The position numbers were made by a program, and so were the translations under genes. From contig JAVBUR010000112.1 in NCBI GenBank assembly GCA_031555145.1, forward strand, positions 1 through 34,228: a stretch of DNA of 34,228 bases. The letters run 5' to 3'. Origin of the DNA: JAJDIA01 sp031555145 (GTDB lineage Bacteria; Bacteroidota; Bacteroidia; Bacteroidales; Tannerellaceae). Under the pieces are notes generated by a model. The model searched no databases. It worked only from the letters and a program-made list of their open reading frames with translations, and was not told where the DNA came from. Each line of letters starts with the position of its first letter. Positions within the stretch are counted from its first letter, which is position 1. Below are positions 22,432 through 30,481 of this stretch, piece after piece.

Positions 22432-22905
22432 TTATAGCGCGTTGATACGCGGTGTAGCAGAATAACTGATCTTCAATGCATACGCTTCACGAAGTGCTTG
22501 CTTTACGTCAGTGATAATACCCATCTGTGTTTCTTTATCAGCCTTGATAGATATTGTCATGAAAGGAGCATCTTCTTCCTTCATACTGGATTTTTCCTGA
22601 GCGATGTAGGTTTGGATTTCACTTACTTCAGCGAAGTTGTCATTCAACTGAATACGTGTTGCCGATCCTACTTTACCTCTGAATTCAGCCGTAGGTTCAC
22701 CCACATAGATAAACGTTACAAGTGATTTCTTTTCCAGTTTCTGGAGTTCTGAAGCCTGCGGAGAACGGAACTGTACCTTCAATGATACTTCACGCATGGT
22801 GGTTACCATCATGATGAAGAACAAGAATGCGAATACCAAGTCAGGTAATGATGAAGTATTCAATTCGGGCATCTCGCGCCCACCTGCACTACTAAATTTT
22901 CCCAT
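22432..22905 (-). CDS. exbD: ExbD/TolR-family biopolymer transport protein, second copy
   Basis: A 157-residue inner-membrane protein. It has a short cytoplasmic start, one membrane helix (about 20-38) entered through Leu-Pro-Asp-Leu, in which the Asp is the proton-coupling residue typical of ExbD, and a periplasmic domain of about 115 residues. It works with ExbB as the stator that turns proton flow into motion of TonB. Its ATG shares one base with the stop of the upstream exbD (TAATG), which means coupled translation and a likely fixed ratio of the two. It is the last gene of the cluster and ends before a shared terminator. Confidence 0.88.
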   Translation of the reverse strand: MGKFSSAGGREMPELNTSSLPDLVFAFLFFIMMVTTMREVSLKVQFRSPQASELQKLEKKSLVTFIYVGEPTAEFRGKVGSATRIQLNDNFAEVSEIQTYIAQEKSSMKEEDAPFMTISIKADKETQMGIITDVKQALREAYALKISYSATPRINAL

Positions 22906-23495
22906 TACTTAACCCCTCCATAATTTTTAGGTTCAGCTTCGGAAATCTTTTGTGGATAGATGGTTATAACAGCGCTTTGTTGTTCTTCTTCCAGATCCAC
23001 GAAAGCTTTACCGAACTTCTTCAGTGATACCTCATTTCTCAATTCTGCATAAGCAGCAGCCAACTCACTTTGAACATTGATATATGCCTGGTATTGTGTG
23101 CCACGGTCATTCTGCAAAGAGATTACATGGTTCTTGGCTACCGCCATCTCTCCAAAATAAGGAACATCAACCACTACCTTTTCAGGTTTGTGTTCATCAT
23201 TGTATGGATTGTCAATGAACTCTTTTGCTTTCTCTTTCAGCTGCTTGATCTCAATGTATTCGTTGTTGCAAAGAATCTGATTCTGACTGTTAATCAAAAC
23301 AATCATCAGGTTTCTCTTTTTGATATCCACGTCATCTTTTTTCTGATCTTTAGGTACAGGAGCCGGTAAACGTCTCGGTAACCCGCGGTCGGTATCCATG
23401 GATGAGGTCATCAAAAAGAAAAGCAGCAACATGAAAGCAATGTCGGCAGAAGAAGTCGCATTCATTTGCGGGACTTTTTTCTTTTTCTTACCCAT
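22905..23495 (-). CDS. exbD: ExbD/TolR-family biopolymer transport protein, first copy
   Basis: A 196-residue protein with a Lys-rich cytoplasmic start, one membrane helix (about 16-34) beginning with Ser-Ala-Asp-Ile-Ala-Phe (proton-coupling Asp), then a periplasmic domain of about 155 residues. That domain is longer than in the second copy and carries a basic-acidic linker. Two different ExbD subunits in tandem are common in Bacteroidetes and suggest a heteromeric stator. It lies 13 bases after the four-helix membrane protein gene and overlaps the next exbD by one base. Confidence 0.88.
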   Translation of the reverse strand: MGKKKKKVPQMNATSSADIAFMLLLFFLMTSSMDTDRGLPRRLPAPVPKDQKKDDVDIKKRNLMIVLINSQNQILCNNEYIEIKQLKEKAKEFIDNPYNDEHKPEKVVVDVPYFGEMAVAKNHVISLQNDRGTQYQAYINVQSELAAAYAELRNEVSLKKFGKAFVDLEEEQQSAVITIYPQKISEAEPKNYGGVK

Positions 23496-23508
23496 AATGC
23501 TTTTTTGA

Positions 23509-23985
23509 TTACTTGTTTAAAATGTTTTTCACACTTCCGGCTAATACTGCCAAGATAACCAGAGCCATCATCACGTATGTAGAATACATCCACATATCCG
23601 TGAACTTCAGATAGAACGGAGTATTATATGACTGAATATCCGGATTCACAAGTGGAAGGGGAGTCGAATCACCGATAGCATACGTCACATATAACAATCC
23701 AATAAAAAGCACCATTACGACCAATCCCATAATGCCACCTTTGGGGTTATGCTTAAAGTTGTTGATAAACTGCATGATAGCAAAGAATACAGCTGCCGCA
23801 GCGGCTATGAACAACAAGGCATACTGCCATTCAATAAGTAATCCTGTATAAATCGGGTTCCACATTTCGCCTTTGTACGGTTCATAATCTCCTCCGAAGA
23901 AGAACATGATGAATATCACCACAGAGATGACCGTACATGCGATTAAGCTCCAACTCGATATTCTTCTAATTTTAGTTACAGCCAT
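23509..23985 (-). CDS. Four-helix membrane protein of the Exb cluster, function unknown
   Basis: A 158-residue protein with about four hydrophobic helices (near 13-31, 52-74, 84-104 and 132-153), a basic start (Lys-Ile-Arg-Arg) and short loops. No catalytic or metal-binding motif is visible and I do not recognise a named family. It lies eight bases after exbB and 13 bases before the first exbD in one tight cluster. It may be an accessory or stabilising subunit of the proton channel. That role is inference from position only. The sequence shows no frameshift or truncation. Confidence 0.75.
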   Translation of the reverse strand: MAVTKIRRISSWSLIACTVISVVIFIMFFFGGDYEPYKGEMWNPIYTGLLIEWQYALLFIAAAAAVFFAIMQFINNFKHNPKGGIMGLVVMVLFIGLLYVTYAIGDSTPLPLVNPDIQSYNTPFYLKFTDMWMYSTYVMMALVILAVLAGSVKNILNK

Positions 23986-23993
23986 AGTGTGTA

Positions 23994-24722
23994 TTATTTA
24001 TTGAATTTCACGTAGTATTTGATAACGGTATCAACCAATGTAATAGAAGCATCTTCCATCTTGTTCAGGATGGCTTCCAGTTTACTCAGCAGATAGTTAT
24101 AAAATACCTGAAGGATCAAGGCTACGATAAGACCGAAGATAGTTGTGATCAAAGCGATTTTCATACCACCGGCAACAACCGTCGGGCTGATATCACCAAC
24201 CTGTTCGATTTTGTCGAACGCAACAACCATCCCTACTACTGTTCCCAAGAAACCGAGTGACGGAGCCATTGCGATGAACAATGTGATCCAAGAAAGGTTC
24301 TTTTCCAGCAAACCACCTTGTACACCACCGTAAGAAACAACTGATTTTTCAACGATGTCAATACCCTGATCAATTCTCACCAATCCCTGGTAAGCAATAG
24401 ATGCAATCGGACCTCTTGTGTCACGAGCGATAGTCTTGGCGCCTTCAACATCCCCTTTGTCCAATGCGTCTTCAATTCCCTGCAACAGTTTAGTTGGATT
24501 CGTGTCAGACAGGTTCAGATAGATAATTCTTTCCAAGCTGAAAGCCAAACCAAGAATCAAAACAACAGCGATCGGAGCCATAAACTCCACACCACCTTCG
24601 ACAAATTTAATCTTCATCGCCTGGTGAAAACCACCGTCAACGGCTGCTTCCTGCGCGAATGCTACTGTAGAGGTTCCAAGGGCGCACAAACCCAAGAATG
24701 CTTTTGCAAATAACTGTTTCAT
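23994..24722 (-). CDS. exbB: ExbB/TolQ/MotA-family proton channel subunit
   Basis: A 242-residue membrane protein from the ATG at 24722; a longer frame from 24800 includes non-coding leader. A cleavable or signal-like first helix (1-24, ending Ala-Phe-Ala-Gln) is followed by three membrane helices near 40-60, 140-165 and 180-205. The conserved MotA_ExbB block with Gly-Phe-Leu-Gly-Thr-Val-Gly-Met and Thr-Thr-Ile-Phe-Gly-Leu is present. ExbB pentamers surround an ExbD dimer and use the proton gradient to energise TonB. It is the first gene of the Exb cluster, 91 bases downstream of tRNA-Ser. No clear promoter is seen in between. Confidence 0.92.
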   Translation of the reverse strand: MKQLFAKAFLGLCALGTSTVAFAQEAAVDGGFHQAMKIKFVEGGVEFMAPIAVVLILGLAFSLERIIYLNLSDTNPTKLLQGIEDALDKGDVEGAKTIARDTRGPIASIAYQGLVRIDQGIDIVEKSVVSYGGVQGGLLEKNLSWITLFIAMAPSLGFLGTVVGMVVAFDKIEQVGDISPTVVAGGMKIALITTIFGLIVALILQVFYNYLLSKLEAILNKMEDASITLVDTVIKYYVKFNK

Positions 24723-24813
24723 TGTGTGTTTAATTTTTAAGATTAATAATTCTCTTATTTTTATTTTTGTTATTATTTCTGTTGTTCGTTCATGGTACAA
24801 TCAACACACGACG

Positions 24814-24901
24814 CGGAGAGAGCGGGATTCGAACCCGCGAAACCCTTTAGGGGTTTACACGCTTTCCAGGCGTGCCTCTTCAACCACTCGAGCATCTCTC
24901 C
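24814..24901 (-). tRNA. tRNA-Ser (anticodon GGA)
   Basis: The 88 bases have the long variable arm expected for serine (AACCCCTAAAGGGTT-like stem). The anticodon arm CACGC-CTGGAAA-GCGTG gives GGA, the acceptor stem is GGAGAGA/TCTCTCC, and the discriminator is G. It lies between tatD and exbB on the same strand. Confidence 0.95.
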
Positions 24902-25046
24902 AATGAGCTTTTCTCTGCTAAAACGAGCGCAAAATACGAAAAAAATCGCATTCACAAATGTTTCAGCGCACAAATCTAAAGTTTTTGCTCGACATAATCG
25001 TATTTCTGCGGAATTAAATGTTGATTCGCGCGAAAAAAAGGCGATA

Positions 25047-25829
25047 TTATGTCTTTGCAAGGCCTTTAAATACTTGAAAAGCGTTTTCTGTAGCCAGTTC
25101 TACTGTCTTCTCGAGCGTGAACCCGTAGATTTCTGCTACCTTCCTGGCGGTTTCCCAAATATATGTTGGTTCATTCCTTTTTCCTCTGAAAGGAACCGGA
25201 GCCAGATAGGGCGCGTCTGTTTCAAAAACAATATGTTCCATATCGGTATGGCTGATTACTTCGGCCAGTTTTGCATTTTTGAATGTAATGACTCCATTTA
25301 TTCCTAATTTGAATCCCGGTAGTTTGGCTATTTCTTCCAGATCATCCCGGGTTCCGCTGAAGCTATGGAACACGCCTGTCAGTTTCTCGGTCTTTACCTT
25401 ATATATACTGTCGAATACTTCCGGAAAGGCATCACGGGTATGGATCGCTACCGGAAGCTCCAGGTCAATGCTCCATTGGAGTTGTTCTTCAAACACAATT
25501 TTTTGTTCTTTCAGGTATGTTTTATCCCAATAGAGGTCGATGCCTATCTCCCCAATGGCGCAATAGGGGCGTTCCCCCAGGTATTGCTCGATTTGGCGGA
25601 GCTTGTCGGCATAGCCGGCATCAACGCTTGTGGGGTGAAAACCCATCATGGGGTAGGCGTATCCCGGATGACGGTCGCAAAGCGCATGCATACGAGATAC
25701 CGTGGTATCATCTACATTGGGTAATAATAAGGCGCCGATTCCGGAATCACGTGCTTTTTCGATTAGTGCGTCTTGTTCCGGATCGAAATCATCCAGGTAT
25801 AAATGACAATGTGTATCGATCAGGTTCAT
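25047..25829 (-). CDS. TatD-family metal-dependent hydrolase
   Basis: A 260-residue TIM-barrel hydrolase. The ATG at 25829 gives Met-Asn-Leu-Ile-Asp-Thr-His-Cys-His with the first metal-binding His-x-His at 7-9. An upstream TTG at 25838 is less likely. Further ligands are Glu in Gly-Glu-Ile-Gly-Ile-Asp (about 91), His in Ile-His-Thr-Arg, His in Phe-His-Ser-Phe-Ser-Gly, and Asp in Glu-Thr-Asp-Ala-Pro. TatD enzymes act as 3'-5' DNases or D-amino-acyl-tRNA/D-peptide hydrolases in different bacteria. The start lies two bases after the stop of the polyprenyl synthetase gene, so the two genes are coupled. Confidence 0.93.
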   Translation of the reverse strand: MNLIDTHCHLYLDDFDPEQDALIEKARDSGIGALLLPNVDDTTVSRMHALCDRHPGYAYPMMGFHPTSVDAGYADKLRQIEQYLGERPYCAIGEIGIDLYWDKTYLKEQKIVFEEQLQWSIDLELPVAIHTRDAFPEVFDSIYKVKTEKLTGVFHSFSGTRDDLEEIAKLPGFKLGINGVITFKNAKLAEVISHTDMEHIVFETDAPYLAPVPFRGKRNEPTYIWETARKVAEIYGFTLEKTVELATENAFQVFKGLAKT

Positions 25830-25831
25830 TT

Positions 25832-26806
25832 TCAGCAAGTGCGGTGCATGAGGTTATTGCATACGGCTCTCAATTCGGCCGTCTTTTCCGGTGATACCTG
25901 AAGCGCGTCCAGGTGCTGGAAGGCGAGGTCGTAGTGCTCGTCCATTTTGGCTTCCGTATATTCTTTAATATGTAGATCGTTGTATATGCCGGTGAATGCT
26001 ACTATTTTTTCTTTCGGGTCAAAGTTGGGTTGACTCATCCAGGAGGTTAGTGTTTCCTTTTGGCTGACTGAAGACCGTTCCAGGGCTTCGATCAGGAGAA
26101 ATGTCTTTTTATTGCACAGGATGTCGCCTCCGATGTTTTTGCCGAATACCCGGGTGTCGCCGTATACGTCCAGTAGGTCGTCTTGTAATTGGAAGGCTAA
26201 TCCGATATGGATGCCGAAACCATACAGGTGGTCGGCATCTGCTTCCGGGGCGCCGCCAAGAATGGCTCCGGACTTCAGGCAACAAGCAAGCAGTACGGCG
26301 GTTTTCAGGCGGATCATTTCCAGGTATTCTTCCTGTGATACATCAGCGCGGGATTCAAATTCCATATCATACTGTTGTCCTTCGCATATCTCCAGGGCCG
26401 TTTGGGTAAACAGGGGTAGTATGTCTTTCAGATAGGCCGGTTCGGTCTGCCCGATTAGTTGGTAGGCTACGATCAGCATGGCGTCGCCCGACAGGATGGC
26501 GGTGTTGGCGTCCCAGACGGTATGGACGGTTGGCTTGTTTCTCCGTTTGTCAGCATTGTCCATCAGGTCGTCATGTAGCAGGGTGAAGTTATGGAATACT
26601 TCCATGCCCAGAGCCGGGACGACGGCTTTCCCTATTTCATCGTTGTATATATTGCATGCCAGCAGGGTAAGGGCCGGACGTATTCTTTTCCCTCCCAGTG
26701 AGAGGATGTAGGTGATGGGGTCATACAGGCTTTGTGGCGGATGACTGAACTGCAATTGGGATATCTCGGTTTCAATGCGTTGAAGAATCTGTTCGAAAGT
26801 CTGCAT
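25832..26806 (-). CDS. Polyprenyl (isoprenyl) diphosphate synthase
   Basis: A 324-residue all-helical trans-prenyltransferase from the ATG at 26806. It has Gly-Gly-Lys-Arg-Ile-Arg-Pro (38-44), a first Asp-rich motif Asp-Asp-Leu-Met-Asp (79-83) and a second, Gln-Asp-Asp-Leu-Leu-Asp (208-213). These bind magnesium and the allylic diphosphate. The enzyme condenses isopentenyl diphosphate with an allylic primer. Whether the product is farnesyl, geranylgeranyl or longer cannot be settled here. ispH further right in the window supplies the same precursors. It is downstream of tonB after a terminator and directly coupled to tatD. Confidence 0.92.
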   Translation of the reverse strand: MQTFEQILQRIETEISQLQFSHPPQSLYDPITYILSLGGKRIRPALTLLACNIYNDEIGKAVVPALGMEVFHNFTLLHDDLMDNADKRRNKPTVHTVWDANTAILSGDAMLIVAYQLIGQTEPAYLKDILPLFTQTALEICEGQQYDMEFESRADVSQEEYLEMIRLKTAVLLACCLKSGAILGGAPEADADHLYGFGIHIGLAFQLQDDLLDVYGDTRVFGKNIGGDILCNKKTFLLIEALERSSVSQKETLTSWMSQPNFDPKEKIVAFTGIYNDLHIKEYTEAKMDEHYDLAFQHLDALQVSPEKTAELRAVCNNLMHRTC

Positions 26807-26837
26807 AATGAAAGAATGATTATTATGTAAAATAAAA

Positions 26838-26862
26838 AAGGCTGCCCATTGACAGCAGCCTT
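26838..26862 (-). terminator. Terminator after tonB
   Basis: AAGGCTGC (26838-26845) and GCAGCCTT (26855-26862) pair around a nine-base loop. On the minus strand the stem is followed by TTTTTTA. It separates tonB from the polyprenyl synthetase gene. Confidence 0.8.
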
Positions 26863-26884
26863 CTTTATGTATATGTTTCAAATA

Positions 26885-27577
26885 CTATTGCAATCTGAAC
26901 TGTACAGGCAATGTATATTTCACGCGTACTGGTTTTCCACGCTGTTCGCCCGGTTGCCATTTCGGCATGGTGTTGATCACGCGAAGAGCTTCACGGTCCA
27001 GAGAGGCGTCTACCCCACGAACCACTTCTGCATCAACAATAGTACCGTCACGGTTTACCACAAACGTACAAATTACACGCCCTTGGATACCATTTTCCTG
27101 TGCGATCACCGGATACTTGATGTTCTTATACAAGAATTCCATCATTTTTCCTTCTCCGCCTGGGAATAACGGCATTTTTTCTACTACGGTAAAGATCTGC
27201 TGGGCTGATTCTTCTTCTTCTTCCACGACTGCGGGCGGTACATAGGTCTGAACCTGGGCGGCTTTCTGAGAGTCTTCAGAAGATAAGATTTCCTTTTGTT
27301 CGAGTTGCACGTCATCCGCTACCACGTTCAGGATTTCCGGTGCAGCGGCTGGAGGTGGTGGGGGTGGAGGAGGAGGGGTATTCTCTGGCCTCGTGATTTC
27401 TATTTCTTCTTCAGCAATAACGTCGGCAACGCCTTCGCCAGCTGTGGCGATCTTGATGTCGTAGGTTCCCCATTCCAGTGTGATGAACAGCAGGGCCAAT
27501 GCAATGACCATACCCATCAAAACACTCATGGTTTTGCCTTTTTCAAGATCCGCTTTGGGGGATTTCTTAATTTCCAT
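26885..27577 (-). CDS. tonB: TonB-family energy transducer
   Basis: A 230-residue protein with a cytoplasmic basic start, one membrane anchor (about 17-37), a periplasmic Pro-rich spacer with nine consecutive prolines (about 68-76), an acidic linker and a C-terminal TonB domain (about 145-230). That domain contains Lys-Tyr-Pro, Gly-Ile-Gln-Gly-Arg-Val, Asp-Gly-Thr-Ile and Trp-Gln-Pro-Gly. TonB carries energy from ExbB/ExbD to outer-membrane receptors, for which the 8153-10570 barrel is one possible partner. It has its own promoter and terminator and is divergent from porQ. Full-length and intact. Confidence 0.93.
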   Translation of the reverse strand: MEIKKSPKADLEKGKTMSVLMGMVIALALLFITLEWGTYDIKIATAGEGVADVIAEEEIEITRPENTPPPPPPPPPAAAPEILNVVADDVQLEQKEILSSEDSQKAAQVQTYVPPAVVEEEEESAQQIFTVVEKMPLFPGGEGKMMEFLYKNIKYPVIAQENGIQGRVICTFVVNRDGTIVDAEVVRGVDASLDREALRVINTMPKWQPGEQRGKPVRVKYTLPVQFRLQ

Positions 27578-27609
27578 ACATTGTTTTTTTAATGTGTTTT
27601 TCTACACCG

Positions 27610-27638
27610 CAAAAATACGAAATTTTTGGAATAACAAA
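27610..27638 (-). promoter_or_regulatory. Promoter of tonB
   Basis: On the minus strand TTTG (27638-27635), 17 bases, then TATTTTTG (27617-27610). The -7 match is full; the spacing is a little short. The leader to the ATG at 27577 would be about 27 bases. Confidence 0.5.
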
Positions 27639-27730
27639 ACATAAAACACGAAATGATACCTTTTTTTACTTTTTTTACCGGAAAAACTATACGGTCCGTA
27701 TACCTTTTTGCTATATTCTCCGTTCATCTT

Positions 27731-28729
27731 ATGATGAAAAAAGTTTGCATAGTGTTATTATCCTCTTTTGTCTTGTCTGTTCATGCGCAGACGGGTGATG
27801 AGGTGTTCTCTTTTTTGCGTTACCCTAATTCGGCGCGTGCCAATGCGCTGGGAGGGAATACGGTGGCGTTGGTCGAACGCGATCCGTCGTTGGCGTTTCA
27901 TAATCCCGGGTTGTTAGGTCCGGAGATGGATGGAATGGTTAACATTAATTATATGAGTTATATTGCCGACGTTAACTTCGGTAGTGCTTTGTTTACCAAA
28001 GCGGCCGGCGAACGGGGCGCCTGGGCCATCGGTGCGTCTTATATAAATTATGGTAATTTTAAAGAGGCACTGCCTACGAGCGAGGTGTTGGGTACATTCT
28101 CGGCGAATGATGTCGGCCTCCACGCCATGTATGGTTATGACCTGAGTGAGCGTTGGCGGGGGGGGCTTACATTGAAATTCCTGTATTCCGGTTTTGCTGA
28201 TTTCTCGTCACTGGGTCTTTGTGCCGATGCCGGTCTTACCTATTATAATGTGGAAAGCGGCTTTTCGGCCGGTTTTGCCCTCAAGAATATAGGTGCTCAA
28301 ATCAAACCTTATGAAGACGATCGTCAAGCCCTTCCCTGGGATATCCAACTAGGGTTGACCAAGAAGATGGCGCACGCGCCCATCCGCTTCTCTCTTACGG
28401 CGATGCATCTTAATCAGTGGGAGTTTGACTACATTGATAAGGTTAATACAGATGCGGAAGGCGATAGCTTCTTTCGTGCCCTGACTAAGCATCTTGTGTT
28501 CGGCGTCGACTTTATCCCCTCTGAAAACTTCTGGATCGGCATAGGCTTTAATCCCAAGCGGAATATGGATATGAAACTCCAGAGTGGTAATGCACTGGGG
28601 GGCTTTTCCGGAGGTGCCGGTGTGAAGATCCGGATGTTCGACGTGGGTGTTTCCGTAGCCCGCTACCATCCTTCGGCTATGTCGCTGATGTTGAGCGTTT
28701 CGGCTACACTTGCCGATTTTAAGCCTTGA
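27731..28729 (+). CDS. porQ: Type IX secretion system protein PorQ
   Basis: A 332-residue exported protein from the ATG at 27731 (or 27734), where a signal peptide starts (ending Val-His-Ala-Gln). A longer frame from 27653 adds AT-rich leader. The mature part reads as a beta-barrel. It opens with Phe-Leu-Arg-Tyr-Pro-Asn-Ser-Ala-Arg-Ala-Asn-Ala-Leu-Gly-Gly and His-Asn-Pro-Gly-Leu-Leu, typical of PorV/PorQ outer-membrane proteins of the FadL-like group. PorQ belongs to the type IX attachment complex that handles cargo with C-terminal sorting domains. No other por gene is in the window. It lies 115 bases upstream of cmk and is divergent from tonB. Confidence 0.8.
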   Translation: MMKKVCIVLLSSFVLSVHAQTGDEVFSFLRYPNSARANALGGNTVALVERDPSLAFHNPGLLGPEMDGMVNINYMSYIADVNFGSALFTKAAGERGAWAIGASYINYGNFKEALPTSEVLGTFSANDVGLHAMYGYDLSERWRGGLTLKFLYSGFADFSSLGLCADAGLTYYNVESGFSAGFALKNIGAQIKPYEDDRQALPWDIQLGLTKKMAHAPIRFSLTAMHLNQWEFDYIDKVNTDAEGDSFFRALTKHLVFGVDFIPSENFWIGIGFNPKRNMDMKLQSGNALGGFSGGAGVKIRMFDVGVSVARYHPSAMSLMLSVSATLADFKP

Positions 28730-28792
28730 CGCTTTCTGAGGACCGATTCACGTTTATTATCTTATTTCTCTTCGTAAGCGAATAAAAATCAT

Positions 28793-28800
28793 TATTTTTG
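28793..28800 (+). promoter_or_regulatory. -7 element of the cmk-ispH-pfkA operon
   Basis: TATTTTTG fully matches TAnnTTTG and lies 45 bases before the cmk ATG at 28845. A weak -33 candidate (TTCG, 28771-28774) is at 18 bases. Confidence 0.5.
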
Positions 28801-28844
28801 CGTCGTTATATTTAATAGGTGAACTACGGTTTGCAATTGGCAAA

Positions 28845-29537
28845 ATGAAAAAGATAACGATAGCAGTGGATGGACATTCATCCAGCGGGAAGAGCACGAT
28901 GGCCAAGGAACTGGCTAAAGAAATAGGTTATACGTATATTGACAGCGGCGCCATGTACAGGGCCGTTACGCTCTACAGCCTGCAGCAAGGTTTTTTCTCT
29001 CCTGACGGTGTCATAGACGCACAAAGGCTTGCAGATTCGCTTGAGCAGATTGATATATCCTTTGTGTTTAATCCTGAGACCGGCCGTGCTGATACGTATC
29101 TCAATGGCACCAATGTAGAACATGATATCCGTGGTATGGAGGTGGCCGACAAAGTCAGCCCCATCGCAACCCTCGGCTTTGTTCGTCGTGCGCTTGTAGC
29201 CAAGCAACAGTCCATGGGGCAGGGAAAAGGTGTGGTGATGGATGGTCGCGATATCGGTACCGTCGTCTTTCCCGATGCCGAACTGAAGCTGTTTGTCACC
29301 GCTTCGCCGGAAGTCAGAGCGCAACGCCGCCTCGACGAATTGACGGGAAAAGGCATGGAGGCCTCTTACGAAGAAGTGCTTGCCAACGTAAAGAAGCGTG
29401 ACCTGATCGACTCCACCCGCGAAGAGAGCCCCCTCCGCCAGGCGGACGATGCGTTGGTGTTGGATAATTCATACATGACCCGCGACGAGCAAATGGCCTG
29501 GTTGCGCGATCAATATAAAAAAGCGGCAGGTATCTAA
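28845..29537 (+). CDS. cmk: Cytidylate (CMP/dCMP) kinase
   Basis: A 230-residue nucleotide kinase. The P-loop Gly-His-Ser-Ser-Ser-Gly-Lys-Ser lies at 10-17. Asp-Ser-Gly-Ala-Met-Tyr-Arg binds the CMP substrate near 33-39, Asp-Gly-Arg-Asp-Ile-Gly lies near 128-133, and an Arg-rich lid, Arg-Ala-Gln-Arg-Arg, near 152-156. It phosphorylates CMP and dCMP to the diphosphates in the cytoplasm. It starts a run of same-strand genes (ispH 18 bases downstream, then pfkA) with its own promoter. Length is normal for bacterial Cmk, and nothing looks truncated. Confidence 0.95.
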   Translation: MKKITIAVDGHSSSGKSTMAKELAKEIGYTYIDSGAMYRAVTLYSLQQGFFSPDGVIDAQRLADSLEQIDISFVFNPETGRADTYLNGTNVEHDIRGMEVADKVSPIATLGFVRRALVAKQQSMGQGKGVVMDGRDIGTVVFPDAELKLFVTASPEVRAQRRLDELTGKGMEASYEEVLANVKKRDLIDSTREESPLRQADDALVLDNSYMTRDEQMAWLRDQYKKAAGI

Positions 29538-29555
29538 ACACTTGCGCGATTCCGG

Positions 29556-30449
29556 ATGATAGAAGTGGAAATAGATAAAGGCTCGGGTTTCTGTTTCGGG
29601 GTGGTCACAGCCATCGAAAGTGCCGAACGGGAACTGAACAATACAGATACCCTGTATTGTCTCGGTGATATTGTCCACAACAACCTGGAGGTCGAACGCC
29701 TCAAAGCGCTTGGCCTGCAGACGATCGACCACGAAGCGCTGGCCTCGCTCCAGGGCGAGAAAGTACTCCTCCGCGCTCATGGTGAACCGCCGTCTACCTA
29801 CGCCACGGCAAAGAAGAATAACATCACCATCGTTGACTCTACCTGTCCTGTCGTCTTGCGCTTGCAGCGGAAGATACATACCTGCTACCTCGAAACCCGT
29901 GCCAACCGTACCCAACTGGTGATCTACGGCAAGCAGGGACACGCCGAGGTGAACGGCCTGGTGGGGCAAACCGAAGGTACAGCCATTGTCATCGAGAAAG
30001 AAGAAGACCTCGACCGGTTGGACTACACCCGCGATATCGTCTTGTTCTCGCAAACCACCAAATCGGTGGATGGCTTCAGCCGGATTGTGGAAGAAATCAA
30101 GCGTCGCGTCGCCGACGGGGTACAGTTCAACTACTACGATACCATCTGCCGGCAGGTGGCAAACCGCCTTCCCAATATCAAACGTTTTGCTTCGGACCAC
30201 GACTGGGTCTATTTCGTAGCCGGGCTGAAAAGTTCCAACGGGAAGGTGTTGTTTGAAGAATGCCGGAAATCTAACCCTCATACCTATTTTATTACGGAAG
30301 CCGTCGAGATCACTGATCCGCTGCCGTCGTATGTACAACGGGTAGGGGTATGTGGCGCTACTTCCACCCCCAAATGGTTGATGGAAGAAGTGGCCGAACG
30401 GATACGACAATTAAATGGAGCGTCTTCCGAAGACGCTTCGACGAAATAA
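29556..30449 (+). CDS. ispH: 4-hydroxy-3-methylbut-2-enyl diphosphate reductase (IspH/LytB)
   Basis: A 297-residue [4Fe-4S] enzyme. The three cluster cysteines are Cys13 (Gly-Phe-Cys-Phe-Gly), Cys97 (Ser-Thr-Cys-Pro) and Cys198 (Thr-Ile-Cys). The proton-relay Glu lies at 131 in Gly-His-Ala-Glu-Val-Asn-Gly, and Thr-Thr-Lys-Ser follows near 167-170. It makes IPP and DMAPP in the last step of the MEP isoprenoid pathway. The products feed the polyprenyl synthetase encoded 3 kb to the left. The gene sits 18 bases after cmk and 32 bases before pfkA. The C-terminal tail (after about 285) is short and polar. Confidence 0.95.
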   Translation: MIEVEIDKGSGFCFGVVTAIESAERELNNTDTLYCLGDIVHNNLEVERLKALGLQTIDHEALASLQGEKVLLRAHGEPPSTYATAKKNNITIVDSTCPVVLRLQRKIHTCYLETRANRTQLVIYGKQGHAEVNGLVGQTEGTAIVIEKEEDLDRLDYTRDIVLFSQTTKSVDGFSRIVEEIKRRVADGVQFNYYDTICRQVANRLPNIKRFASDHDWVYFVAGLKSSNGKVLFEECRKSNPHTYFITEAVEITDPLPSYVQRVGVCGATSTPKWLMEEVAERIRQLNGASSEDASTK

Positions 30450-30481
30450 CAGGAGTTTTCAATCAATTAATCAGATACAGT

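Noticed and set aside
30350..30481. Extended N-terminus of PfkA starting inside ispH
   Set aside because: It would overlap ispH by 100 bases and adds 44 residues with no match to the phosphofructokinase fold. The ATG at 30482 gives the normal enzyme start.
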